Shown here in pieces: positions 18,263-27,591 of a DNA stretch of 64,000 bases. Below the pieces are notes generated by a model, which was not told where the DNA came from, did not search any database, and saw only the letters and a program-made list of their open reading frames with translations. Position 1 is the stretch's first letter, and each line of letters opens with the position of its first letter. Origin of the DNA: Pseudobowmanella zhangzhouensis (lineage in GTDB: Bacteria > Pseudomonadota > Gammaproteobacteria > Enterobacterales > Alteromonadaceae); contig NZ_JBHSYO010000008.1 in NCBI RefSeq assembly GCF_042662685.1, positions 124,001 through 188,000 on the forward strand. Reading direction: 5' to 3'. A program made the position numbers and the translations under genes.

Positions 18263-19546
18263 ATGCGTTTATATCCATTAATTTTAAGTGTTTGCCTGAT
18301 TGCATTACCAATCACACCGGCTTTCGCCGCGGACAATGATGACAATCAGATCGTGACTACCCTTGAGCAGGAACAATTGGATAGCGTGCTATCGCCTATT
18401 GCCTTGTATCCGGACTCTTTACTTTCTCATATTCTGGTTGCCAGCACCTATCCTCTGGAGTTAGTTCAGGCACAACGCTGGCGAGAGCAAAATACAAATC
18501 TCACTCCCCAACAAGCGCTGGATCAAGCAGAAAAGTTCGATTGGGATCCCAGCGTGGTGGCTCTGGTGGCATTTAATGACCTACTCGATCGCCTGGTGGA
18601 TGATCTGAACTGGTTGCAACAACTGGGCGATGCCGTGTTAAGCGATGAAACGCTGGTTCTGGAACGAATTCAATCGCTACGGACAAAAGCCGTCGCGCTG
18701 GGTAATATCAATAGCAATGAATATCAGACCGTCACCACCAGCGCAGATAAGGAAATAGAAATTGCCACCCCGATTGAGCGTGTGGTGTATGTGCCATATT
18801 ACGACACCCGTGTGATTTATGGGCACGACTACTGGCATCACTATGAACCCGTTTATTGGCATTCACCGGCCATATCTGTCTGGCACCATAATGCCCACTG
18901 GGGCGTTGGTATCGAGTTACTACCTCGCTTCTGGTTCAGTGGTTTTCACTGGCACCGTCGCCACGTAGTCGTAAATTACGATGTCTATCATTATCCACGC
19001 CACCACACCAGAGACAAAAAAGTTCGTGTGACCGAGTACAGCCGCTGGCAACACGCCACCCAGCACCGCCGTGGCGCGCGCTATGCCAGCACGTCCCATG
19101 CATATCAGCGACATACCGCTAACAAGCCCCGTGTAGTCAATGTACAACGCGATAACACCGCACACCATCGAGATCGCCAACCGGTCATGCATGAACGTAA
19201 GTCTGAACGCAAAGAATTTAAACAGAGAGATTGGCAGCAGGCCCTGCACAAAAGAATGGATGATAAGTCAGCGCAATCTCGGGTAACCGCTCGCGATAAT
19301 GCTAGCGAACATCAATACAAAGACAGCCGGATCCAGAATGAGCGCAGAGAAGTGACCAACCCATCACACAAGATCAGTAAAGGTTATTCCGTGAAAAGCG
19401 ACGAGCAGCAAAGGGCTCGGCAAATATCTGACACACCAAAGAAAGAAATAAAATCACGTCCATCCTCTGAGCGGGCGAATAGAACAGAACATGTCAGCCG
19501 ACACACTTCCCGAGACCAGGGAAAAGCAAAGAGGGAACGCCAATAA
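18263..19546 (+). CDS. DUF3300 family exported protein with His-rich basic tail
   Basis: A 427-residue protein with an N-terminal signal peptide (residues 1-22) followed by a DUF3300 domain (about 30-160; LSPIALYPDSLLSHIL is characteristic). From about residue 185 on it is dominated by His, Trp and Tyr (YWHHYEPVYWHS, WHRRHVVVNY). It then becomes a long Arg/Lys/Gln-rich low-complexity tail to the end. The function of DUF3300 is not known. The His-rich stretch might bind metal and the basic tail nucleic acid or anionic polymer, but both are inference. Start: ATG with GGAAGAG upstream. Confidence 0.82.
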   Translation: MRLYPLILSVCLIALPITPAFAADNDDNQIVTTLEQEQLDSVLSPIALYPDSLLSHILVASTYPLELVQAQRWREQNTNLTPQQALDQAEKFDWDPSVVALVAFNDLLDRLVDDLNWLQQLGDAVLSDETLVLERIQSLRTKAVALGNINSNEYQTVTTSADKEIEIATPIERVVYVPYYDTRVIYGHDYWHHYEPVYWHSPAISVWHHNAHWGVGIELLPRFWFSGFHWHRRHVVVNYDVYHYPRHHTRDKKVRVTEYSRWQHATQHRRGARYASTSHAYQRHTANKPRVVNVQRDNTAHHRDRQPVMHERKSERKEFKQRDWQQALHKRMDDKSAQSRVTARDNASEHQYKDSRIQNERREVTNPSHKISKGYSVKSDEQQRARQISDTPKKEIKSRPSSERANRTEHVSRHTSRDQGKAKRERQ

Positions 19547-19573
19547 GTGCAGGGAAGCACCTTTTCAGGCAAC

Positions 19574-19602
19574 AAAAAAGGCGGTGATTAAACCGCCTTT
19601 TT
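19574..19602. terminator. Bidirectional terminator between DUF3300 and cold-shock genes
   Basis: AAAAAAGGCGGT/ACCGCCTTTTT forms a strong stem with an A run and a T run, between two convergent genes. Confidence 0.9.
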
Positions 19603-19618
19603 CTCAAGTGAAAACGTC

Positions 19619-19825
19619 TTACAGAACAACGTTTGCAGCTTGTGGACCTTTTTGACCTTGCTCAACGTCAAAAGAAACTTTTTGACCTTCAGCCAGAGTC
19701 TTGAAGCCGTCGCCAGCGATAGCGCGGAAGTGTACGAATACGTCTTTACCGCCGTCTGCTGGAGTGATGAAACCGTAACCTTTGTCTTGGTTGAACCATT
19801 TAACTGTGCCAGTCATTTTAGACAT
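19619..19825 (-). CDS. Cold-shock protein, CspA family
   Basis: A 68-residue single cold-shock domain, an RNA/DNA chaperone that melts secondary structure. RNP1 (KGYGFI) and RNP2 (VFVHF) motifs are both present. The frame is open to 19876, but AGGAG is placed before the ATG at 19825 and gives the family length. A long structured leader lies upstream. Which paralogue (A, C, D or E) it is cannot be decided here, and cold inducibility is inference. Confidence 0.95.
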   Translation of the reverse strand: MSKMTGTVKWFNQDKGYGFITPADGGKDVFVHFRAIAGDGFKTLAEGQKVSFDVEQGQKGPQAANVVL

Positions 19826-20020
19826 AAATATCTCCTGATTAATAAGTTGTAGGGATCGCTCCCTCGTAAAGGTCAAGAAATAGCGCTATTAATCAGAGAG
19901 TTATCACTTATTCGGTGAAGATAACCTTCACCTAATCGGTCTTACGGTCGAACTAAGGATCTTACTTAACAATAGGCAGCTTTCCAGCCCCCGAGCACTA
20001 TATCAGAATTATGCTAATTA
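19826..20020 (-). promoter_or_regulatory. Structured 5' leader of the cold-shock gene
   Basis: This stretch of about 200 bases has no reading frame and precedes the csp gene, as in cspA-type genes. It can form GGTGAAG/CTTCACC (19914-19932) or, exclusively of that, GTTATC/GATAAC (19900-19905 with 19920-19925), because the loop of the first stem is an arm of the second. This could be a temperature-dependent switch. The promoter was not clearly identified; a TATAGT-like -10 lies near 20000. Confidence 0.45.
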
Positions 20021-20024
20021 GATA

Positions 20025-20053
20025 GTGAATTGCAGAAAAAATCTGCAATTCAC
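20025..20053 (-). repeat. Perfect 12-bp hairpin over the stop codon of the SNF2 helicase gene
   Basis: GTGAATTGCAGA and TCTGCAATTCAC pair perfectly around a five-base loop and include the helicase stop codon. No T run follows on the minus strand, so it is not a canonical intrinsic terminator; it may protect the 3' end of the mRNA. Confidence 0.6.
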
Positions 20054-23000
20054 TCCAGCGGTGCCAATAAACTCTGCAACATTTGCTCATTTAGACGCGT
20101 TTCCGTTGCATCCATACTACCGTCCAGAATACCCGCTGCCAGTGCCTGTTTGCTTTGCTGCAACTCTACAATCTTCTCTTCAATAGAACCTTGCGCTATT
20201 AGACGGTATACAAACACGGGTTTATCCTGGCCAATGCGATACGCCCGGTCGGTGGCTTGCGCCTGTGCTGCCGGATTCCACCAGGGATCAAAATGAATCA
20301 CCGTATCCGCTTCAGTTAAATTCAGACCCGTTCCCCCTGCCTTGAGGCTAATGAGGAACACCCGATTTTTACCCTGCTTAAAGCGCGCGATTTGAGCTTC
20401 TCTATCCAGAGTTTCGCCGGTGAGTTTACTGTAGGCAATGCCCATGTCGTCCAGCGTGGTAGCGATTAAACCCAACATGCTGCTGAATTGGGAGAAAATC
20501 AGAATGTTACGACCATCTTCCAACAATCCCGGCAACTGGCTTACTAACCAGTCTAACTTGGCCGATTGTGACAATCGCTTGGCGCCAACCTGATTCAACA
20601 GCTGAGGATGGCAGCAAATCTGGCGTAACTTGAGCATCGCATCCAGAATTTCAATCTGGCTATGTTTAAACCCTTTTGCCGCAATAATTTTGTTCAGTGA
20701 GGCGTCAATGCTTACACGCACTGACTCATATAACTGAGCTTGCTTTTCTTCCAATGGAATACTTTGCAAAATTTCGGTTTTACCCGGTAATTCAGTGGCA
20801 ATCTGTTGTTTTTGGCGACGCAGAATGAATGGACGGACTCGCTCAACCAGCAACGCGCGGCGGGCTTCATTACGTTGTCGTTCAATCGGTGCACGGAATA
20901 ATCGATTAAACTGGCTTTGCGAGCCCAGCAATCCGGGCTGTAACAAATTAAACTGTGCCCACAGTTCGCCAAGATGGTTTTCAATAGGTGTGCCACTTAA
21001 CGCAATAATTTGTTCGAAACGCAGACTTTGCAGTACCCGATACAATTTAGTTGATGGATTTTTCAGGGATTGTGCCTCATCCAGCACCAGCAGACTGAAT
21101 AGCTGTTGTTGGTACACATTCCAATCCCTCAAAAGCAGCGGGTAGCTTGTCACAATCACATCGCTGTTTTGCAACGAATCGGCATCGGCACCGCGCTTGG
21201 GGCCATGCAACAATTGGACGTTCAGAGCCGGCGCAAAGCGTTTAATTTCCGCTTTCCAGTTAAATATGACGCTAGTTGGCGCCAGCACCAGTGCCGGTTG
21301 AGTCAATTTATTCTGCTCTTTGAGCGCCAGTAAATGGGCCAGTACCTGCAGGGTTTTACCCAATCCCATATCATCTGCCAGTAAGCCGCCCACCCCTGCC
21401 TGATACAGGAACTGCATCCAGCGTAGTCCTTCCCTCTGATAGGGGCGTAATGTGGCTTGCAATTTGGTTGGCAACACAACCTCAGGGATGGTTTGCAACG
21501 CCTGCAGCTTTTTCTCTATTTTGCTGTTTTTTTCGCTACGGCCAGCCAATGATTCGATGGCAGGCAGCGCCGCGGCAAGCCGATGTGCGGGCAAATTTAA
21601 CTGACCATGCTTATCAATGCTGTTGGGCAGCTGCAACTCAAGAAACTGCTGAACCAGTGGCCTTAGCGTTGCAGACGATAACGCAATGGCCTGCCCCGGA
21701 GCTAACTGCACATAAATATTGTCAGGGATAGTCTGCGAAATACCCAGCCAGTCAGCTATATCGGTTTGTTGCAACGCCCCCTGTAACAAAGGTAACAGGG
21801 CGATTTTTTGTCCTTCCACCTCTACCTGCATTGCCACGGAAAAGTAACGGTTACTTTGCTCACTAATAGTCAGGTCAATATCATCGATCGTATCGATAAC
21901 CCGGTAATAAAAACCTTTCGCTACCTCGATTTGCCAACCGGCATTTCTCCATAGTGGCAGCGCCTCCGCCAACAGGCGAAACCAATCACCAGCAGGTAAA
22001 TGCATCTGAAAATGCTGCAATACCTTCCATTGACTGCTCACGGGCGCGTACGCCCGCAGTCCCCAGCGATTAAGTTCCTGCAATGCGGATTGTTCAGCAT
22101 CGGTATGTCGATAGATTAGTTTGCCATCAAGTGATTTATACGTTGGTGAGGGATCGGTAGGGTTTACTCTAATTCCGTCATAATCAAACTCTACCCTGAC
22201 TACGCCAAGCTTAGGCTTGGTTGCCTGACCAAATATACTTAAACAGACATTAGGCTCGGGTACCCTGGAGGTTTCTAAGGTAGGCGTCTTCGCTAATAGG
22301 GGATGGTCCTGGCCCAAACGCTGAGCCAGTTTGGGCAGAATCCAACTTAATTGCGCCGCTTCAATCAGAGGGAAACTCACCAACCATTGTGCAGCCTGCG
22401 CGGCAACGTCAGACTGCAATAGTCCCATGCTGCCATCTGTGCGTAAGTAGGAGGGCGGACACGTGGCAAGAATCTGTGTCACGTCCTCACAAACAGGTTT
22501 CAATTGGATAAAATGGTTTTCGGTGACCTCCCACCGAAAATCAAGTGGTTGCGCCTCGCTCCAGATGAGCTCCTGTGTATGGGGTTGCTGCCAATATGCT
22601 CGCCCACTGGCGACAATACGCTGCAATAAATCAGCATGATACAAACACCCATCCGTGTGGCGGAAATGGGCGATATCTGCGCACAAATAACGCTCTTGCT
22701 GACTCATCCAATCAAAATGTAAGCCGCTCTCGGGTAAATGCACAGGTCGCGACGCCTCACTCAACTCACCATTTTTTTTGAACTGGCTGACAAACACGCT
22801 TACGGCATAGCCCAATCCAGCTAAACCAGGCCGTGTCGACAACACGAACATCAGGCATTTAGCTGAATCTGTCGTCGGTTGAGGGGCAATAGTCGGCTGT
22901 TCCAACCAAACAGACAGCTGTTGATCAGAAACAGCAATCGTTTCGGTAGAGTCTTGCCAGGCTGCATGCACAATCGCGGCAGCATGTTGACAAAATTGCC

Positions 23001-23217
23001 CAACGGGGCAACTGCACAAACACTGTAATTTTTTATCGCGGGCAGTGATGGCAACGTCATATTCCCGATCACCCTGTTCATTAGTAACCAGTCCGGTCAG
23101 TTCCTGACGCTGGTCGTCAAGTGATACATGGGTCACCAGTCCGGCTTCAAAAATAGCCTGACCACGCTGCCAGTTGCGCTGAGTAAATAATTTGGCCAGA
23201 CGTGCTTGTTGTAACAT
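20050..23217 (-). CDS. SWIM zinc-finger SNF2/SWI2 family helicase
   Basis: A 1055-residue Swi2/Snf2 ATPase. Residues 68-78 form the SWIM zinc finger (C68-x-C70-x5-C76-x-H78). The C-terminal half holds the helicase core: Walker A DDMGLGKT, motif II DEAQ, motif III SGTPIENHLGELW, and motifs V/VI (KAGGTGLNLTEAD, QATDRAYRIGQ). Such proteins translocate on double-stranded nucleic acid and remodel protein-DNA or RNA polymerase complexes; the exact bacterial role is poorly known. It is monocistronic, and all core motifs look intact. Confidence 0.92.
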   Translation of the reverse strand: MLQQARLAKLFTQRNWQRGQAIFEAGLVTHVSLDDQRQELTGLVTNEQGDREYDVAITARDKKLQCLCSCPVGQFCQHAAAIVHAAWQDSTETIAVSDQQLSVWLEQPTIAPQPTTDSAKCLMFVLSTRPGLAGLGYAVSVFVSQFKKNGELSEASRPVHLPESGLHFDWMSQQERYLCADIAHFRHTDGCLYHADLLQRIVASGRAYWQQPHTQELIWSEAQPLDFRWEVTENHFIQLKPVCEDVTQILATCPPSYLRTDGSMGLLQSDVAAQAAQWLVSFPLIEAAQLSWILPKLAQRLGQDHPLLAKTPTLETSRVPEPNVCLSIFGQATKPKLGVVRVEFDYDGIRVNPTDPSPTYKSLDGKLIYRHTDAEQSALQELNRWGLRAYAPVSSQWKVLQHFQMHLPAGDWFRLLAEALPLWRNAGWQIEVAKGFYYRVIDTIDDIDLTISEQSNRYFSVAMQVEVEGQKIALLPLLQGALQQTDIADWLGISQTIPDNIYVQLAPGQAIALSSATLRPLVQQFLELQLPNSIDKHGQLNLPAHRLAAALPAIESLAGRSEKNSKIEKKLQALQTIPEVVLPTKLQATLRPYQREGLRWMQFLYQAGVGGLLADDMGLGKTLQVLAHLLALKEQNKLTQPALVLAPTSVIFNWKAEIKRFAPALNVQLLHGPKRGADADSLQNSDVIVTSYPLLLRDWNVYQQQLFSLLVLDEAQSLKNPSTKLYRVLQSLRFEQIIALSGTPIENHLGELWAQFNLLQPGLLGSQSQFNRLFRAPIERQRNEARRALLVERVRPFILRRQKQQIATELPGKTEILQSIPLEEKQAQLYESVRVSIDASLNKIIAAKGFKHSQIEILDAMLKLRQICCHPQLLNQVGAKRLSQSAKLDWLVSQLPGLLEDGRNILIFSQFSSMLGLIATTLDDMGIAYSKLTGETLDREAQIARFKQGKNRVFLISLKAGGTGLNLTEADTVIHFDPWWNPAAQAQATDRAYRIGQDKPVFVYRLIAQGSIEEKIVELQQSKQALAAGILDGSMDATETRLNEQMLQSLLAPLE

Positions 23218-23326
23218 GTATCGATAATCCTACTCGCGTGCCAAGCTGGCGTGCTTTTCTTCCAAAACTCGCTAGTCTACCAGCATAGTGGAACTGGGTT
23301 TTACTACTTTTCGCCCCTGGAAATAG

Positions 23327-23349
23327 AAAAGGCGCCTCTAAGGCGCCTC
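23327..23349 (-). terminator. Intrinsic terminator after the subtilase gene
   Basis: AGGCGCCT repeated around a three-base spacer gives a GC-rich stem. On the minus strand it is followed by TTTT, 17 bases after the subtilase stop. Confidence 0.75.
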
Positions 23350-23366
23350 GACGACAAACATCACCG

Positions 23367-25757
23367 TTATGGTTGGTAAGATACCGTCATATCCAGACCG
23401 GAGAATGTGCTATAGGCACGAACACCAATGTGCCATGTACCGGCAGTTGGGTTTGTGAAGCTACAACTTTCCGTGTTACCACTCTTATATGGACGGCAAT
23501 CATAGCTACTGGTTGTAGGCTGCGCACCAAAACGCACATACAGATCAGCATCTCCACTACCGTTCGCTGTGTTTACACTAAACGTCGACATACCCGCGGG
23601 CACATCGAGAGTGTAATATTTCCAGGTACCCTTGCTGGCTGCGATATCATTGATGGTTGTGGTGTAACCTGTGGCTCCACCGCCGCCACCAGTGCTACCT
23701 TCCGTGAAACTTCCCACCAGACTTACACCACTGAATGCGCTGTAGCCGATCAGCTTAACGTAGTATGTTCCTGCCTGAGCAGTGCTAATCGGACAACTCT
23801 CGCTATTTCCACTCTTATAAGGGCGACAGTCATAACTACTGGTGGTTGGCTCTGAACCAAACTTCACATATAGATCCGCATCACCGCTACCGCCAGACAT
23901 ATTGAAGCTCAGGCCAGTCGCCCCAGCAGGTACATCCAGAGTAAAGAGTAGTTGCTCGTTTTGGCTACCTGATAAGCCGGTTTTAGCCACACCGTTTTCC
24001 AGTGAATTATCAGAGCCACCGCCGCTGCCGCCACCAGAGCCACAGTTTAACGCCATATAATCAGATGCGGCCTTGGCTTGTACCAAACCGTATCCTGTGC
24101 GGTCATCACGACCAGCGACATCAAGATCCATAGCCGTTGCTTTAAGTGCAGTACGCACCTGTGCAGCGGTACAATCCAGATTATTACTCCATGCAAGTGC
24201 AGCCACAGCAGTCACGTGTGGCGTCGCCATTGAGGTACCATTGTAATAGGCGTAATCCTGATTACCGGTCACAGACAGAGTCGCACTCTGACCAGCCTTG
24301 GCCAATAAAGCCTGACCTACTGTGCGGTTAACCGATACGGTGGGCACATCAACAGCGCCTGTCGCATCCACAAGGAAAGGATTCTGCAAGCCCGGACGTT
24401 CCGTATTGCTGTACACTACGACACCTGCCGCACCCGCATCGGCACACGCCTTCGCTGCATTCACTTCAGGATAACTGGTACCTTGATTAGCATTACGCTC
24501 AGCTACACAGATCTTGCCAGTCATGCTGCCGCAGCTATATGTACTGCCTGAACGACTACAAGAGGCTAACGTGCCTGACACGGTGCCATTAATATCACTG
24601 ACAACATAGCTGCTGCCGCTTTGTACATACCGGGACTGCGGTACGACACCCTGTTCTGTGTATGAGGTTGTGCCTACAGTTAAACTACCAAGACGACCGT
24701 CTCCCGCCACGGTAGACAGGATAGCCTCACCAGGACCTGAGATTTCAACCTGCGGCGTGTATTGCGAAAACTCGGCGTGCTGACCATTTTCATCCACCGC
24801 AGCTACCGCCATAACGGTGTCATAAGACGCAGGATAAGACAGGCTGGCGTCACCATCGTTACCCGATGCGGCAATCAATAAAACGCCTGCTGCGGTTGCT
24901 GCTTCCAGACCATTTTTTTCTGAAGTGCTTGAAGACGGGCCACCTAAACTCATATTAACCACGTCGGCACCATTGTTGACGCAGGTGTTTACTGCCGTAA
25001 CCAAATCTGAAGAATATCCCCAACCTGATTCGTTAAACACTTTTACGATATGCAGATTTACCTGTGTATTTGGCAATACGCCTTTAACACCAATGCTATT
25101 GTTCACCGCAGCAATCGTCCCGGCCACGTGAGATCCATGTGACCCTCCAGCCTGATACCAGTTACCTGTGCCTGAGTCGTTAGTACCTGTGGCATTGTTG
25201 GCACTGAGATCCGGATTCGATGCATCATAGCCAGAATCGATAATACAGACGGTTAATGCACCTGCAGCTGAATCACTTAATTGCGCAGCCTGCACAGCTG
25301 TGTATCCCCAAGGTGTGCTTTGCGCCATCAGGAAACGTACGGGATCTTCCTCAACAAACTTAACGTTTTTGTCTGCTCGCAGGCTGTTAAGAAGTGCCTT
25401 TTTCTCGTCTTTACTGAGTTTCTCTTCCAGTTTCAGAACATGTTTACCCTTGGCCAGCTTGCGCTCATAGCGCATAGCTTTTTTAAGCTCTTTGGCCAAA
25501 CGTTTGGTTTCTTTTTTTGCTTCTTTGGTCGAGTCAAATTCAATAATATATTGGTCAGACTCGATTTCCGCTGCTTGTTGACGTTGCGCTTGTAACCACG
25601 CATTGAAATGCTGGTCCGCGGCAGAGTCACCTCGTTTGATTTGTTCGACTTCTTTGAGTTCACCTGCAGATGCTGCTGCCGATAGTGAACACGCCGTGAT
25701 AACGGCTATGGCGGTTTTGGTCAGGCCCTGGAACTGACTCAATTTATTTTTATTCAT
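23367..25757 (-). CDS. Secreted subtilisin-like serine protease with PA and two PPC domains
   Basis: A 796-residue extracellular S8 peptidase. Order: signal peptide (1-31, ends ASA); I9-type propeptide (about 68-145, very Lys/Glu-rich); catalytic domain with D174 (IIDSGYD), H207 (HGSHVAGT) and S509 (NGTSMATPH); a protease-associated insert at about 370-495; then two pre-peptidase C-terminal domains (about 585-675 and 695-796), separated by Gly/Ser linkers. The two PPC domains share the DADLYV and YDCRPYKSGN motifs, evidence of duplication. PPC domains are normally removed after secretion by the type II pathway. It probably degrades environmental protein. Confidence 0.95.
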   Translation of the reverse strand: MNKNKLSQFQGLTKTAIAVITACSLSAAASAGELKEVEQIKRGDSAADQHFNAWLQAQRQQAAEIESDQYIIEFDSTKEAKKETKRLAKELKKAMRYERKLAKGKHVLKLEEKLSKDEKKALLNSLRADKNVKFVEEDPVRFLMAQSTPWGYTAVQAAQLSDSAAGALTVCIIDSGYDASNPDLSANNATGTNDSGTGNWYQAGGSHGSHVAGTIAAVNNSIGVKGVLPNTQVNLHIVKVFNESGWGYSSDLVTAVNTCVNNGADVVNMSLGGPSSSTSEKNGLEAATAAGVLLIAASGNDGDASLSYPASYDTVMAVAAVDENGQHAEFSQYTPQVEISGPGEAILSTVAGDGRLGSLTVGTTSYTEQGVVPQSRYVQSGSSYVVSDINGTVSGTLASCSRSGSTYSCGSMTGKICVAERNANQGTSYPEVNAAKACADAGAAGVVVYSNTERPGLQNPFLVDATGAVDVPTVSVNRTVGQALLAKAGQSATLSVTGNQDYAYYNGTSMATPHVTAVAALAWSNNLDCTAAQVRTALKATAMDLDVAGRDDRTGYGLVQAKAASDYMALNCGSGGGSGGGSDNSLENGVAKTGLSGSQNEQLLFTLDVPAGATGLSFNMSGGSGDADLYVKFGSEPTTSSYDCRPYKSGNSESCPISTAQAGTYYVKLIGYSAFSGVSLVGSFTEGSTGGGGGATGYTTTINDIAASKGTWKYYTLDVPAGMSTFSVNTANGSGDADLYVRFGAQPTTSSYDCRPYKSGNTESCSFTNPTAGTWHIGVRAYSTFSGLDMTVSYQP

Positions 25758-25890
25758 ATTATTTCTACTTAGTTATTATTTTAATTAACTGCCGCAAAGC
25801 AGCACTTTTTCTCCTTGTCTATCAATAACTTCCATCTTCCATTTGATGTATATGACCGATAAGACATCGGACACACTACGCAATCTTTTA

Positions 25891-25921
25891 ACATAACATA
25901 ATTACTTTTTTACATAACATA
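25891..25921. repeat. Two 10-bp direct repeats at 21-bp spacing upstream of the subtilase gene
   Basis: ACATAACATA occurs at 25891-25900 and 25912-25921, two helical turns apart, in AT-rich DNA 134-164 bases before the subtilase start. The spacing suits a regulator binding one face of the helix. The regulator is unknown. Confidence 0.45.
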
Positions 25922-25969
25922 TTCCCAAAAAGAATTAGCAATAACATCTCAGACTCGAACAATAATTTC

Positions 25970-25983
25970 TGAAAGCGCTTACC
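25970..25983. promoter_or_regulatory. LacI-family-like operator half-palindrome
   Basis: TGAAAGCGCTTACC matches the LacI/GalR-type palindrome centred on CG (TGWAAGCGCTTWCA) except near one end. It lies between the lpd terminator and the subtilase promoter region. A single copy at an odd distance keeps this tentative. Confidence 0.3.
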
Positions 25984-26005
25984 TGCCGAATTTTATTGGG
26001 CAAAT

Positions 26006-26035
26006 AAAAAGCCCCGCAGAATGCGGGGCCTTTTT
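26006..26035 (-). terminator. Intrinsic terminator after lpd
   Basis: GCCCCGCA/TGCGGGGC stem followed on the minus strand by TTTTT, downstream of the lpd stop. It closes the pyruvate dehydrogenase operon. Confidence 0.92.
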
Positions 26036-26055
26036 AAATCAGTCATCTGACCAGA

Positions 26056-27477
26056 TTATTTTTTCTTCGCTTTCGGGTTTGGCAGATCCGTGATGCTGCC
26101 TTCAAAAATTTCTGCCGCCAGACCAATAGACTCGTTAAGCGTTGGGTGAGCATGAATAGTCAATGCCACATCCTCTGCATCCGCGCCCATTTCGACTGCC
26201 AGACCAATTTCACCCAGCATCTCACCGGCATTGATACCTACCATGGCACCACCAATCACGCGGCCATTATCTTTATCGAAGATTAACTTGGTCATACCTT
26301 CGGTACGGCCAGAGGCGATGGCACGGCCTGAAGCTGCCCATGGGAAGGTTGCCGTCTCGTAAGCAATGCCTTTGTCTTTCGCTTCCTTCTCTGTCACACC
26401 AACCCACGCAATTTCAGGGTCAGTGTACGCAACTGAAGGAATACACTTAGGATCAAAGTAATGTTTCTTACCGGCGATAACCTCAGCAGCCACATGGCCT
26501 TCATGCACGGCTTTGTGCGCCAGCATTGGCTGACCAACCAAATCGCCAATGGCAAAAATGTGATTCACATTCGTGCGCATTTGCTTGTCTACCGCGATGA
26601 AACCACGGTCATCAACCGCCACACCGGCCTTATCTGCATCCAGCAATTTACCGTTTGGTTTACGACCCACAGCCACCAATACTTTGTCATAACGCACTGG
26701 CTCAGCAGGCGCTTGCTTGCCTTCAAAGCTCACATACAGACCGTCGTCTTTAGCTTCGACTGCAGTCACTTTGGTTTCCAGCATCACGTTAAACTTATCT
26801 TTAACGTATTTCTGGTAAACCTTGATAATGTCTTTATCCGCAGCAGGTACTAATTGGTCCAGGAACTCAACGACATCAATCTCGCTACCCAGTGCTTTGT
26901 ACACTGTGCCCATTTCCAGACCGATGATACCACCTCCCAGCACCAGCATTTTGGCTGGCACATCTTTCAGTTCCAACGCACCAGTTGAGTCAATAACACG
27001 TGGGTCATTTTGCGGAATGAAAGGCAGAGAAACAGGCTCAGAACCCGCTGCAATAATGGCATTATCAAAAGTGATTTTGGTTTTGCCGTCTTTGCCGTCC
27101 ACTTCCAGCGTGTTAGAACCAGTGAACTTACCATAGCCCTGTACATGCTGAACTTTACGCATTTTTGACATGCCCGCCAGACCTTTAGTCAGCTGGCCAA
27201 TCACGCTGTCTTTCCAACCACGGATCTTGTCTAAATCAATTTGAGGCTCGCCAAACACAACACCGTGGTGTGCCATTTCTTTGGCATCGTCGATCACTTT
27301 TGCCACATGCAATAATGCTTTTGACGGGATACAACCCACGTTCAGACACACCCCACCCAGGGTGTCGCGCGCATCGACCAGTACCGTATCGATGCCCAGA
27401 TCAGCGGCACGGAAAGCAGCAGAATATCCACCGGGACCTGCTCCCAATACCACCAGTTGTGTTTTAATTTCGCTCAT
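26056..27477 (-). CDS. lpdA: Dihydrolipoyl dehydrogenase (E3)
   Basis: A 473-residue FAD disulfide oxidoreductase that reoxidises dihydrolipoamide in the pyruvate and 2-oxoglutarate dehydrogenase complexes. FAD motif VVLGAGPGGYSA (residues 9-20), redox disulfide C44-x4-C49 (GGVCLNVGCIPSK), NAD motif LGGGIIGLEMG, and the C-terminal HAHPTLNES segment with the catalytic His. The frame is open to 27516, but the ATG at 27477 has GAGG upstream and gives the standard N-terminus. Last gene of the pdhR-aceE-aceF-lpd cluster. Confidence 0.97.
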   Translation of the reverse strand: MSEIKTQLVVLGAGPGGYSAAFRAADLGIDTVLVDARDTLGGVCLNVGCIPSKALLHVAKVIDDAKEMAHHGVVFGEPQIDLDKIRGWKDSVIGQLTKGLAGMSKMRKVQHVQGYGKFTGSNTLEVDGKDGKTKITFDNAIIAAGSEPVSLPFIPQNDPRVIDSTGALELKDVPAKMLVLGGGIIGLEMGTVYKALGSEIDVVEFLDQLVPAADKDIIKVYQKYVKDKFNVMLETKVTAVEAKDDGLYVSFEGKQAPAEPVRYDKVLVAVGRKPNGKLLDADKAGVAVDDRGFIAVDKQMRTNVNHIFAIGDLVGQPMLAHKAVHEGHVAAEVIAGKKHYFDPKCIPSVAYTDPEIAWVGVTEKEAKDKGIAYETATFPWAASGRAIASGRTEGMTKLIFDKDNGRVIGGAMVGINAGEMLGEIGLAVEMGADAEDVALTIHAHPTLNESIGLAAEIFEGSITDLPNPKAKKK

Positions 27478-27556
27478 GAGTGACCTCAATATTTTGTAGA
27501 GTAACCAGACGCGCAAATTCTACCCAAGCGCACCTGTATTAGTAAAATCAATAATA

Positions 27557-27582
27557 TAACAAAGCCGGTGAATCTCACCGGC
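27557..27582 (-). terminator. Hairpin between aceF and lpd
   Basis: GCCGGTGA-GAT-TCACCGGC, then TTTGTTATATT on the minus strand, starts 10 bases after the aceF stop. It may be a partial terminator or a processing site that sets lpd level apart from aceEF; in E. coli lpd also has its own promoter. Confidence 0.6.
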
Positions 27583-27591
27583 CAGTATCAG

